Positions 23,052 through 33,900 of a stretch of 64,000 nt of DNA are shown here, piece by piece. Made by a program: the position numbers and the translations under genes. The number at the start of each line of letters is the position of its first letter. Position 1 is the stretch's first letter. The notes under the pieces are model-generated. The model was not told where the DNA came from and made no database searches. It saw nothing but the letters and a program-made list of their open reading frames with translations. The stretch is from Tilletiopsis washingtonensis (taxonomy: Eukaryota; Basidiomycota; Exobasidiomycetes; Entylomatales): the NCBI RefSeq assembly GCF_003144115.1, contig NW_020312013.1, forward strand, positions 537,143 through 601,142. Direction: 5' to 3'.

Positions 23052-24119
23052 ATGTCCGCCGCGCCCCTCATCCTCGTGCGCAGCAGTATCAACATCGACG
23101 ACATCTACGCCGTGCCGCACATTGTGCGCCCCGGCGAGACGCTGGCGTCGCTGAGCCTCACGTCGCTCGCCGGCGGCAAGGGCCTCAACGTCAGCGCCGC
23201 CACGGCGCTCGCGGCCGGCGAGTCAGGCCGCGTCTTTCTTGCGGCCAACGTCGGCGACGTGACGTGGCCGGTGCAGGAGCTGGAGAAGAGGGGAGTCGAC
23301 TGCAGCCACGTGCGCTCCGTCGATGGCGCCACGGGGCGGGCGGTGATCCAGCGCGCCGAGGACGGCGAGAACAGCATGTGAGTGCAGCCGAGAGGGCAGG
23401 CATGGTGTAAAGGGCGCAGGTGTGCACATTTGGGTGGCGTGGTGCTCATACTGCGCAGCATCCTCCTGCCAGGCGTCAACCACGCGCCCGGCGCATCGCC
23501 CGACGAGCTGCTGGCAGCGCTGCCGCGGCAGCCGGGCTTCCTCATCCTGCAGAACGAGATCCCGTGGGACATCACGACGGCGTACGCGTCCTTCTTCGGC
23601 GCCAAGGGCACCGACGTCGTCTTCAACCCGTCGCCCATGCCGTCGCAGGCACAGCTCGAGGCGTTCCCGTGGAAGCAGCTCGCCGTGCTCATCGTCAACG
23701 AGGGCGAGGCGGCCGACCTGCTCGCTGCACTCTCGTCACAGAAGGCGGACTCGTCGTCTGACGCCAAGGCAACGCTCGAGGCGCTCGTGGCGCTGCCGCA
23801 GTTCAGCGGCCTCAAGTGGCTTGTCCTCACACTCGGCTCGCAGGGCGTCATCGCGTCCGTGGCGCTGCAGGGCGGCAGGCAGGTGTTCGCCTCCCCCGCG
23901 TCGAAGCCGCAGGCCGTGCGCGATACGACGGGCGCCGGCGACACGTTTGCCGGCAACCTCGTGACGCGCCTCTCCGAGGTCGAGGGCGAGCTGCAGGCCA
24001 AGCAGGTCGAGGAGGCGCTGCGCTGGGCCGGCCAGGCAGCGGCCATGGCGGTGGAGAAGGAGGGCGCGCTGGAGAGCATTCCGAAGCGGCAAGACGTGCA
24101 GCAGCGGCTGCAGGGCTAA
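23052..24119 (+). CDS. RBK1: Ribokinase (PfkB family)
   Basis: Predicted 328 residues from two exons, 23052..23377 and 23459..24119, with an 81-nt intron. It phosphorylates ribose to ribose-5-phosphate using ATP. PfkB features are all present: an early SSINIDDIYAVPHIVRPGET, LAGGKGLNVSAATALAA (substrate-binding GGKGxN), PGVNHAPG, LQNEIPWDIT, and the C-terminal signature DTTGAGDTFAGNL with the catalytic Asp. WLVLTLGSQGV and the final RWAGQAAAMAVEKEGALESIP match the family end. The length fits fungal ribokinases. Its stop lies only 42 bp from the stop of the convergent pyridoxal kinase, so the two mRNAs almost certainly overlap at their 3' ends. Confidence 0.93.
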
Positions 24120-24161
24120 TGTCACACTGTCTCCGTCACCCTCGCAATGCCATGCATCTGT

Positions 24162-25586
24162 CTATTGCGGCCGCTCGGGCACCTCTACGCTGACCTTCTG
24201 CTCCTGCATCAGCCACGCGGCGCGCCAGCGCACCTGTGGCCGCTCGAGCTCCTGCCGCGCCTGGATCAGGCGCAGCTCGTGCGTGCGTGCGTAGAGAACA
24301 TGCGCCTCTGCCTGCTGCTCTGCCGTCAGCTCTTGCGATGCGTCGGCGGGAGTGGCGGCCTGCGGTGCAGAGGCAGCCTCATTCGTCGCGGCGTCGACGG
24401 TGTGCTTCAGCACGCCGGCCACGCTGGCGATGGCCAGCTCGGCAGCAGTCGCGAGCGGCGTGATGCCCTCGCCTTGCGTGTCCGTCTTGAACCGGCCCAG
24501 CACGAGCGCCGAGAACAGATCGCCGACGCCGACGAAGTGACCCTCGACGTGCGGGAAGCGGATGATCCACGGCTGCAGCAGCACCTGCTTGCCCTCGCCC
24601 CGCGCTGCGTCGACGTCGAATGAGGAGCCGACCTGCACCATGTCGCCCTTCTCTACGCCAATGTCATCCGGCACGCGTTCCAGCGATGTTAGCACGACGT
24701 GTCGCACGCCGTACGTGACGTGCAGCGTCGCGAGCACGCTGAGCAGGCTGCTGCGATCTGAGATGCTGCGTGCGGCCAGTTGTCTGTGCGCCTGTTAGCA
24801 CGAGACATGCCTCTCACGAGCAGCTACGACTCACTCGGCCTCCCAGCTGTTCGGCGTGATGATGTCGGCCAGCGGCATGAGTTCGCGGTACAGCGGCAGG
24901 CATGCAGTGTCGACGTAGTAGCCGCGGTCCGTGTCGCCAAGCACGGGGTCGAGGAGATAGGTCGGCACGCGGGCGTGTGCTTTCCGGACCGAGGCGATGA
25001 ACTGCGAGATGACGTGGAGTGCTGTGGGCGACGGCGTGTAGCCTGTCCAAGAGAGCAGCATCAGTGCGATGCCAGGAGCACTGGCCGTCTCGCCGCTGGC
25101 TTGGGCGCGCTTCACTCACCGGTGAGGAGCCGCGCATAGCGCACGAGGCCATTCTGCTGCAGGCCCTGCAGCACGCTCTGCAGGTGCTCGGCATCGAGGC
25201 GACAGCCGCCCATGCGCCGGTAGCCGGTGTGATTGCCTGGAGGACCACGAGGTGTGAGCATGCGCAGATGCTGAAGCGCTGGGCGAGGCAACGACGCGCG
25301 TGGAGCAGCAGTGCTGGGGGCACAAGACTTGCCGCTCAGCCAAGCCGCCCTTGTAGCTGGCGCTGTCATGCGTCGCAGCTACGCCTGACCCTCTCACTAC
25401 CGCTCATGCCGCTCTGGCAAACCACGCACTCAGCTGTGTCGTGTTGCACACGTCGACGTCCCAGCCGAGCAGCTGCAGGGGAAAGGTGGAGCAGCGGTTG
25501 CCCACGTAGCCCGAGACGACGTGCGACTGGATCGAGAGGAGCCGCTGCGGCGCGAGTGCCGGTGCGGCCGACGACGAGGCGGCCAT
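24162..25586 (-). CDS. BUD16: Pyridoxal kinase
   Basis: Predicted 367 residues from four exons: 25430..25586, 25120..25236, 24835..25042, 24162..24783. It phosphorylates vitamin B6 vitamers to form PLP. Motifs in order: [34 protein letters not shown] joined across a 193-nt intron to [14 protein letters not shown] joined to [36 protein letters not shown], and the phosphate-binding/catalytic stretch [17 protein letters not shown] with GxGD. The C-terminus continues about 100 residues past the core with an Ala/Gln-rich insert before [11 protein letters not shown], as in yeast Bud16/Bud17. The identification is secure; naming it BUD16 rather than BUD17 is by general resemblance. Dihydropyridine-ring (PLP) users in the window include the aminotransferase at 59.8 kb, but no co-regulation is visible. 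Confidence 0.92.
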
Positions 25587-25924
25587 GCTGGCGTGCGTGT
25601 GAGGTGAGGAGATGAGGGCGGGGAAGATAGGAGCAGCGAGAGGAGGCCGAGCGAAATCGAAATGCGCCGCACTTCAGACTCAGATTGTGACTCGGTGTAG
25701 TCCGCGAAGCATTTCTTGAAGTGCGAGAGGCGCGATTGTTGTAGTCGCGCGGCACTCGGGCGCGCAGCCCAGAGACGCCCGTGCTGACGCGAGGTGGAGC
25801 AGCCGCCGGCCTTCTCTCGTCTCCTCCACCATCCCGTCTCACTCCAGCCGCACCCCTTGCATCCCGCCAGAACAGCACCGCAGCCACACACTCCATCTCG
25901 CCTGCCGCTTGCATCTTCGCAGAC
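25587..25924. promoter_or_regulatory. Divergent promoter between pyridoxal kinase and the NDUFAF3-like gene
   Basis: 338 bp between two divergent ATGs, clearly lower in GC around 25670-25740 than the flanks. The stretch before 25925 is C-rich. No gene is supported. Confidence 0.5.
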
Positions 25925-26892
25925 ATGTCGCTGCCGTCGCTGCGCACCGCGCTGCCGCGCCTCGCCGCTCGCGCGCTGCGTCCTCAAGCACCTCGCTGCG
26001 TCGCGGCCGCAGCAGCGCCGGCGACGAGCGCTGCCGCTTGCCGGAGACGCGAGCTGCATGTGTCTGCGCCGCGTGCCCGCTCGGATGACCCGGGTGGCAA
26101 GCCCAACGATGGCAGCCACCCGACGGTGTACGAGTGAGTGGGCCGCGCGGGTGTAGGGTCAGAGCGGGCGCCAGAGAGCATTGCACGGCGACAGCGAAGA
26201 GGCAGCAGCAGCTCGCTGGCTGTCAGCGAGCTTCGCGAGTGCACCCGCTTCTCGCGTTGCCAGTCTGCACCGACGCTTCTGCTGCTGACACTTCCTCAGC
26301 GACTTCTTCAACCTGCTCTCGTCGCCGACGGACAACCCGTCGATCACCGTGCACTCGCTCTCCGACACAGCCATCACGCTCGCCGACGGCCTCGTCATTG
26401 CGCAGCCCGTGCTCTTCCTCAACGGCAGCGTGCTGCTCTGGGACGCGCCGCCGCTGAATGTCAAGCAGGCGGCGCCCAGCGGCTGGGGCTGGGAGGCGTG
26501 GGACGACGAGTGCTGGAAGGTGGTCGAGGTGGTGGAGCCGCGGCCAGGTGCGTAGCGGGCAACAATGGTGCAGCGCGGCGACTGACACGCTGTGCAGAGG
26601 TGATCATCTTTGGCACCGGCGCGACGGTCTGCCCGCCGCCGCAGCGCATCAAGTCATACCTGCACTCACTCGGCATCCAGCTGACCGTTGAGAGCACTGT
26701 GCGTCCTGCGTTCAGCCTCTGCTGGCCCACTGCTGACGCACAGACCCCGCGCAGCGCAACGCATGCTCGACGTACAACCTGCTCATCGAGGAGGGCCGCA
26801 CCGTCGCCGCGGCGCTTCTGCCGTCAGAGCGAAGGCCCACGCAGAAGGTGCCCAACGACGAGGGCGGCGAGCACCTGGAGAACCGCAAATAG
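25925..26892 (+). CDS. NDUFAF3: NDUFAF3-like mitochondrial complex I assembly factor (Mth938/DUF498 domain)
   Basis: Predicted 231 residues from four exons: 25925..26133, 26300..26547, 26598..26698, 26755..26892. The first ~50 residues are rich in Arg, Ala and Ser with no acids (MSLPSLRTALPRLAARALRP), a classic mitochondrial presequence. The body has VHSLSDTAITLADGLVI, VLFLNGSVLLWDAP, EVIIFGTGATVCPPPQ, YLHSLGIQLTVEST and RNACSTYNLLIEEGRTVAAA, matching the Mth938-domain fold of NDUFAF3. NDUFAF3 helps assemble the membrane-peripheral arm junction of complex I. The last acceptor (GCGCAG, ending 26754) is preferred over an AG 11 nt upstream, because only it gives the conserved RNACSTYN. Confidence 0.88.
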
Positions 26893-27071
26893 CTGGAGAG
26901 AGGGCAGAGAGCGCAATGTCATGGTGCTGCTACGGTCTATAGGCGCCGGGCATGGCTGGAGCGAGGTTCGAGCGTCGCATGCACAAGACGCTCCTCCTCG
27001 CCACGAAACGCGCAGCCTCGACGACCCGCGAAGGCGCAGACAGTGCGAGCTTGGCCGGTGAAGGATATGCA

Positions 27072-28564
27072 TTAGGATCGTGCAGCAGGTGCAGCTTCGT
27101 AAGCCGTAAAGAGGCGTGATTGCTCCTTGGCCACGTATCTGCAGCAAAAAGTAGCGTGAGCCCGTGCGGGATGCCTGCGCGCAGGCAGCAGCAGGCGACT
27201 CACGCCAAGAAGTCGCCGAGGTGCTCCTTGAGCAAGGCGACAGAGGGCGCATCCATCGTCGTGTGTGCGATGATGCCCGGCAGGTTGACTGGAGCGGGTG
27301 TGAGGGGCGCGGGCACAGACGGCAGAGAGGTACCCACCAAAGAGACGCAACAGGTGCTCGGCGCCGTAGACGTCGCTGGCCTTCCACTCGCCAGCCTCGG
27401 CATCGCCGTCGCCGCGCTTGCGGCCGGCGCCCCTCCGCTCCTCCTTCTTCGCTGCGTGCTCCTTCTGCAGCTCGAGGTACTGCGCCCGCTCGAAGCGGTA
27501 CAGCAAGTTCGCGCCGAGCGAGCGGTCAAAGTAGAGCGTCAGGCCGAGCAGCACCTCGTCCAGGACCGAGGGCGATCGGCTAGGGCTAGGGTGAGCGAAG
27601 GCAGGAAGAGTGAGGCGCGTCACGCACGAGGAGCGGTCTTTCCGTGCGAGGTAGAAGGCGCGGTAGTCGGAGAGGATGGTCCGCACCGAGGGCGTGCGTG
27701 GCAGGGGTACGAGCTGCGAACATGTCGTCAGGCACATCACGCATCACGCCGCGCCAGCAGACGCACGAGGTTCTTCTTCGTCACGTTCTCCCAGTCATCC
27801 ACGAGCTGCAGCTTGAGCGCGTCGGGCAGCGCAATCTTGATCTCTGGCCGCTTGATGTACTCCTCCTCCTGCCCAGAGACCGGCTCAGCGTGATGCGAGA
27901 CAGGCTTGTCCACGCATCGCTACTCACGCGCTCGACAGTGCCACGCTCCTCGCGCTTGCGCTTGCGAGCGCCCGCCGTGTCCGTGCTCTCCCGCCCGCGC
28001 CGCCGGCCCTCGCCGGCTCGCTCGCTGCTCGTCGCGTCGGCGCCGGCCGAGGAGGCGGCGAGAGCAGCGGCATTTGAGGCGCGCTGCGCATCTTGCAGCG
28101 CGCGCTGCTTCGCCAAGTTGGCGTCGGTGTGCTTCAAGAGGCGTGTCGGCGGCACCCATTCGTCCCAGCTGGCGGGAGTGCGTCAGCCCAAGGAGCACGG
28201 CGAGGGCACGTCCAGGGCCAGACGGCCAGGGTGTCGCTGCATGACTGGAGCTCTACCTGCAAAGCCTGCCTACTCCGGCCTCTCTCGCCGCCGCCGCCAG
28301 CCGCATGCGCCTGGCCCCACTCACGTCTGCTTCCAGCCGAGGTAGTGCACGCGGAAGTGCGGGCCCGTGGCGCCCGAAGCATTGTCGTCGCCCGTCCACT
28401 TCTCGGCCTTGAGGACCTGCCGGTACAAGTATGTATCAGCAGCGGTGCGGGTCTGCCAGCGCGCTGGCTCAGGCAGCTGTGTAGCGGCCACGCACCTTGG
28501 CGGGATAGATGAGCGGCCCGTGGAAGCAGAGCACCTTCTCGTCGACGGCAAAGGCGAGGCTCAT
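27072..28564 (-). CDS. EAF3: EAF3/MRG15 chromodomain-MRG protein
   Basis: Predicted 327 residues from eight exons: 28496..28564, 28325..28416, 27928..28168, 27767..27868, 27628..27713, 27338..27579, 27204..27288, 27072..27138. The N-terminal chromo barrel includes EKVLCFHGPLIYPAKVL, HFRVHYLGWKQTWDEWVP and RLLKHTDANLAKQ; it binds methylated H3K36 in yeast Eaf3. A Lys/Arg-rich linker (ARKRKREERG) leads to the MRG domain: IKIALPDALKLQLVDDWE, LVPLPRTPSV, SVLDEVLLGLTLYFDRSLG, YGAEHLLRLFV and IAHTTMDAPSVALLKEHL. The expected complexes are NuA4 acetyltransferase and the Rpd3S deacetylase. The 48-nt intron at 27580..27627 is in frame and stop-free; the spliced form fits the family better. The gene-free 2.3 kb upstream separates it from a divergent transcription factor. 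Confidence 0.93.
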
Positions 28565-30912
28565 CGTGCGGTCTCAGACTAGCTGTGCGCGTGGTATAGG
28601 GTTCGGTCAGGTGGCTCTGGAACGGTGACGCTGGCGGAAGGTCGTGCGGCGGAAGAGAGTGAGGTGCAGGCGGTGATGATGATGGGTGGAGGCGGAGCGG
28701 AAGGACGCGTCGCGTGAGGCAAGCAGCGCTCATGGCGCGGCGCCGCGCGGCAAAGGCCAGAAGACATCGCAGATGCACACCGGAGTCGCTCGCGCGTTCG
28801 GCCCAGCCAGCCCGGCGAGGTCGCTCGACGACCAGTGCTCGCTGCCGTCTGCCTATGCGCGGCACACATGCAACTCTCGTCAACAAGAACAAGACTCTCA
28901 GCGCCTGAGAGGAAGTGAGATGAGTACACGTACGGAGCACCGCTTCAGCGGCAGGCCAGGCACCGCGGCGACACGGTGTCGGACGAGTTGCACGCTCGTG
29001 CGAGCTGCCCTTGCGATGCACGAAGGCTGTCGCTGTCAGATCGACCGCGCTGTCGCAGCAATTCGCCCACAGCTTCCATGTCGTCGATTCTGAAGCGAGA
29101 TCAGCTATGGGGTGCCTCGCTCTTGCTCGTCGCGGGGACGACGCTACGAGATCTGCTCTGCCCTCTCTTGCACAGACCTGGTCGCCCAGCCGGCTGTCGT
29201 GCGCATCGATCATCCGACAGCCGGAGCTGTGCTGCTTGTACTCTTCAGCACCAGCAGCAGCAAGTGGCGAAATGTCGCATCGCGCATCTCGGGTTCAGAC
29301 TTTCGTTCTTTGCGCCGCGAGCTCGTGGTGCGCGGTTCGCTGCGCTGTTGCGCCGCGCCGGACGAAGGAAGCGCGGCGGCGTGTGGCTTGCGGATCCGGC
29401 GGTTAGCGTGGAACCTCGGCACGGCGCCGTCGATGCGGGGGGCAAGGGGCTCGCGCTGTGCCTCCTTCGGCCCTCATTCCCTCACCCGCTGCATGCTGCA
29501 ATTCCTCCGATGCTGCATCTCGTCACTCTCCCTCGTGCACGCCGATGCCGAGCGGCGCAGACGCATCAAATAGCTTGCATGTCAGGCACGCTGGGCTAGC
29601 ACTATCAGATTGCGGGCCTCCTTGCGCTCAGACGCTGCACCGCCTCCTCGTTCCGTCGCATCCTCGAGCGAGCTCTTGCCGCGGCTGCGCTGCCGCGGCT
29701 GCGGCTGTGACACCTGTTGCGGGAGCTGAGACGTCTTTGCATGCAGCGGCTGTCGCTTGTTGCACGACCTGCAGCAGCCGACCGTCGGAGGCGCGCTGCG
29801 CCCTGCTCGTGCACAGGGAACATCACGGCTCCGCTGCAGTGTCTCTCCGCTGGCGTCTCCGCACAGACCCTGCATCTTCTTGCTTGGCCTCGTCAGCACT
29901 CGAGACAGCCACTCAATGCTGTGTGCTCCGTTTCCGCAGCAGCAAGTAAGAGTGTAGCAGGCTGCTGCTGTGAACTGCAGATGGCAGACGCACGTTGTGC
30001 ACAGCCCTCACGAGGGCGCACAAGTCCTCCAGGCCTATCGACCCGGGCGCGGCGTGATGACAGCCGCTTGCTGAATGCGGCCAATGAGAATATCACACCA
30101 AGTCTTCTAGAGAAAACTGGTGACTGCTCGCTTTGTGGTGTGGTCTCGAGGTCGAGAGTCGACGTTTACGGAGAGCGCAAGAGGGCGGCATTCTTTGGGA
30201 CGCGCCTGCAGGCCCTCGCGCCCTCTCGTGTCTCGTCGCAGCTCGCCTCAGCGAGCAGACAAGCGACGCTCTGCATCTGCTGCACTCTTACTGTCTCGCA
30301 CACCACGAACCTCGACGGCACAACGACGATCCGATAGGCGGAGCGAGGTGCAGTCCGACGTTGGCGGGGCTCCGACGCGCGCGTGAGCCTCCGCCCCGGC
30401 GGCTGCAGCGTGCATCCCGGCGGCCCGACGCTCAGCATGCCGCATCGCGAGCCCTTTCGAGCTGTCGAGGCGCAGGCTGCAGGGCTGCGGCTGACAGCTG
30501 TGCAGCTGCTCTCGAGCTGCAGCACCAACCCACGACCATGAGCAGCTCGGATCAGGATGCCAGAGCGGGCTGACGCTGGCGCTGTCGCCAAATTCAGGCA
30601 CGCCTGCTCGCCCCGGCTTCCTTCTGCCCTGCGGCTGCCGGCTGCGCGAGAGTGCTCATACGGCGCCCAGCGTCAGAGCGACGTGTCAGAGCGCCGCCTA
30701 CGCTGTGCCTGGAAGTGTGGCTGTGTATCGATGTGATACTCCCCGAAGAGGGGAGGCAGCGGCGACTTTGCGCCCCTGGAGATGTCGTTGCACGCGGGGG
30801 AAGGGGTGAGCGCAGCAGCAGCTGCCTTGGAGCGGCAGCGGCAGGGCAGACGCCGCCGCTGCCAGGTGCCGTGCCGCCGGCGCGGGCGGGCGAGGGCGCG
30901 CGCGCGCGCGCG
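28565..30912. other. 2.3-kb gene-free divergent region between EAF3 and the Zn2Cys6 factor
   Basis: No gene supported: frames on both strands are short, Arg/Ser-rich and domain-free. Base composition is less GC-rich at about 29090-30320 than in the genes. No tRNA or rRNA was recognised. It probably contains the promoters and a long leader of the transcription factor. Confidence 0.55.
30896..30912 (+). repeat. GC dinucleotide run directly before an ATG
   Basis: A 17-bp alternating G/C tract abuts the proposed start of the Zn2Cys6 factor. Alternating GC of this kind can adopt Z-DNA; its role here is unknown. Confidence 0.8.
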
Positions 30913-33900
30913 ATGGCCGGTTGCCGCGGCCAGCTTCCGGCGCGTCAGCGCAGCGAGCCGCGCCGCGCCGCCGCGACCGCGGCCCGCCTGCCTCTGCTGC
31001 TTGCTGCGCTGCTGCGCTGCGATGCCGCCGCCGCCGGCTGGCTGCCGCTGCCGCAAGGCCGCGCTGCCGCCGCCTCGGCCGCGGCGGCGCGCGACGTGCT
31101 TCCCGCGCCATCAACCCCTTCGTCACGCTCTCCGCTCCCCGCAGAGCGCTGCCCACTCTCCACCACCTCCGTCTCACGCGCCAGACCATCCGCAACAGCC
31201 GGCTCGCCGCAGCCGCGCGTCCGTCTGCCCACGCTGTCCGCCGCACACGCCTTTGCGCCCGGAACGCAGGAGCGCAGCGCCAGCAGCACGCCGAGCAGCG
31301 GCAGCGCACCCGGCTCCTCCGTCTTCGCGCCGCCCGGCGCCGCCGCCGCAGCCGTGGCGTCGCCAGGCTCGCTGGGCACGCCGGCGTCGACGGCGCGCCT
31401 GCGGCCCTCGTACGCCGCCCGCAGCCCGCCGCCGCAGCAGCAGCAGCAGCACTCGTCGGCGCTGCGCTCCACGTCGGGCCCGTCGGGCAGCGCGTGGGCC
31501 AACGGCTCGCTGCCGCACTCGCAGTCCGCCACGTCGCTCTCCAACTCGTCGTCGTCGTCTTCGTTCTTCACGCACGCGCGCTCGCACAGCGCGACGAGCA
31601 CGCCGCCCGACGCCGGCGCCTTTCTGCCGCAGTACGCACAGCAGCCGGCTATGTACGGCAATGCCGGGCAGATGCCGCACGCGCTGCAGATGCAGATGCA
31701 GCAGCAGCAGATTGCCGTCATGCAGGCGCAGTACGCGCAACACCAGCAGCAGCAGCAGATGCAGCAGCAGCAGCAGCAGCAGGCGGCGGGTCAGAAGCGC
31801 AAGGAGAGCCCGGGCAACGAGCCAAACGGCCGCGACACGCGCGACAGCTCGCAGGGCCGCGAGGCCTCGGGCAGCAGCGGCCCGGGTACGGCGGCGGCTG
31901 CAGCAGCTGCTGCGGCGGCGAAGCGCATCAAGACGGCGCGCGCCTGCGACTCGTGCCGCCGCAAGAAGATCCGCTGCGATGTCATCGAGGACGGCAGCCC
32001 GGCCACGGGCGACCCGAACAACGGCAACGGCGGGCTGACGTGTGCGCACTGCCGGCAGTATGGCTTTGGTGAGTGCACTCGCGGGTGTATCGAGGTGCCT
32101 GGCTCATCATGCCTCGCAGAGTGCACCTTCTTCCTGCCCATCACCGAGACGCGCTTCAAGAAGAAGCACGAGCGCGAGCGCGAGGAGGCCGCGCAGATGG
32201 CAGCCGCGCATGCGCTGGCACAGTCGCGCGCCGGTCTCGCTGGCGGCATGTACCCGAGTGCAGGTGCACCGCGCCTGCCAGTGCCCGGCATGCCCGGCTC
32301 GCTGCCGCCGCTGAGCGGCATCGCCGGGCGGTACGCCGGCTACGGTGTGACCTCGGGCCTGTCGCGGCTCGATTCTCAGGGGCCGCTGAAGATTCTGGCG
32401 ACGCAGGAGTGGCCACCAAGAAGCGGATCAGACTATGCTGGCTCGGGTCCGCCAGCTGGCTTTGCGTCCAGCTCGAGCCCGCGCGCGTCTATCAAGGCTC
32501 CGTGAGTAGCACTGCGCCAAGAGCTCGGCGTATCACTGACGTGCGCACCAGGCGACCGTCGCATCGCGAGAGCGGAAGCGCCAGTCCAGGCCCGCCGCCG
32601 AGCGACACGCGCGTGCTGGGTACGTCTCCATGCCTCCTGCCGCAATTTCAGCCCGCTCACCTCTCTGCAGGCCCGACATCCATCGCATACATCGTGCACT
32701 CGACTGCGTTTGTGCCCGGCGCCGCGATTGAGGCGCACGACCTCAAGCACCACCAGACGTTCGAGGTCGGCGCGTCTGGCGACGGCATCATCAAGTTCCA
32801 CCGGCCGCCGCGCCTGCCCGGCTCGCCTGCTCCAGACGCCGACGAGGGCGATGTGCCGATTTTGCTGCCCAAGTCGCTGCGCAACCGCGTGGCCGCCGAC
32901 GTGCTTGACCAGCTGGCCGCAACGTACTTTTCGCGCCTCGGCTTTCTGTTCCCCATCGTGACGCCCGGCGAGTTCTTCAGCCTCAAGCCGCCGCCGCCGC
33001 TGCTGCTCTACTCGATCTGCGGTATTGCCGCGCTGAGCCGCGACGTGCCGAACGACGTGCTCGGCTCGATCAAGCTGGTGCTGAACCGCCTGTTCCGCGA
33101 GAATGACGTCGCGAGCAGCTCGAACATCATGACGGTCAAGGCGCTGCTCATCCTGAGCCTGCACAGCGACCTGCATGCGCCGACGAATGTGCAGGGCGGC
33201 ACGCGCTGCTGGAACCGCACCGGGACTGTGAGTGCGACGTGAGGATTGAGGTGCGGCAGACCATTGGCTGACGATCGCTGCAGGCCATCCGGATGGCGCA
33301 GGACCTCGGCATGCACCGCGACGCCTCTGGCCGCGACGACGTCGACGAGGACTCGTACTATCTCGAGGAGAAGCGCCGCATCTGGGGCTGCTGCGTGACG
33401 GCCGACCGGTGCATCTCGATTTCTCTTGGCCACCCGCTCGCGATCGACCTCACCGACTGCGACGTGCGGCTGCCTTCGCCGCACGAGATCCTGAAGCACG
33501 AGGGCGCGCCCAAGTCGCACCCCGACCTCGAGCAGCCGTTTGCCTACAACACGGAGATGCTCAAGCTGAGCATCCTATTTGGCCGCGTCATGAAGACGAT
33601 CTACAGCCCGACGGGCCTGATGAAGACGAACGACGAGGAGATCGTCGGGCTGCTCACGGACATCGACACGTGGAAGGAGTCGCTGCCGTCGGAGCTCGTC
33701 TTTACGGGGCCGGAGTGCGCGGCGTCTGCGGGCGTGCTGCACGTCGCCTTTGCGTGCCTGCAGCACCTGTTCTTCCGCGTCTTCATGCGCATCTCGTACA
33801 ATTGCCCGCAGCACCTCTCGTTCAGCCTCAACATCGAGCGCATGACGGCCATGATCAAGGCGGCGCGCGAGGCCATTGAGTGGGTCGACCGCAACCCGTA

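Noticed and set aside
28976-29599. A 207-codon plus-strand frame between EAF3 and the transcription factor
   Set aside because: Cys/Arg/Ser-rich without a domain, no plausible introns, and no better than the other chance frames around it.
30652-30912. A possible 87-residue N-terminal extension of the Zn2Cys6 factor
   Set aside because: The frame is open, but its first codon is GTG, not ATG. The first in-frame ATG is at 30913.
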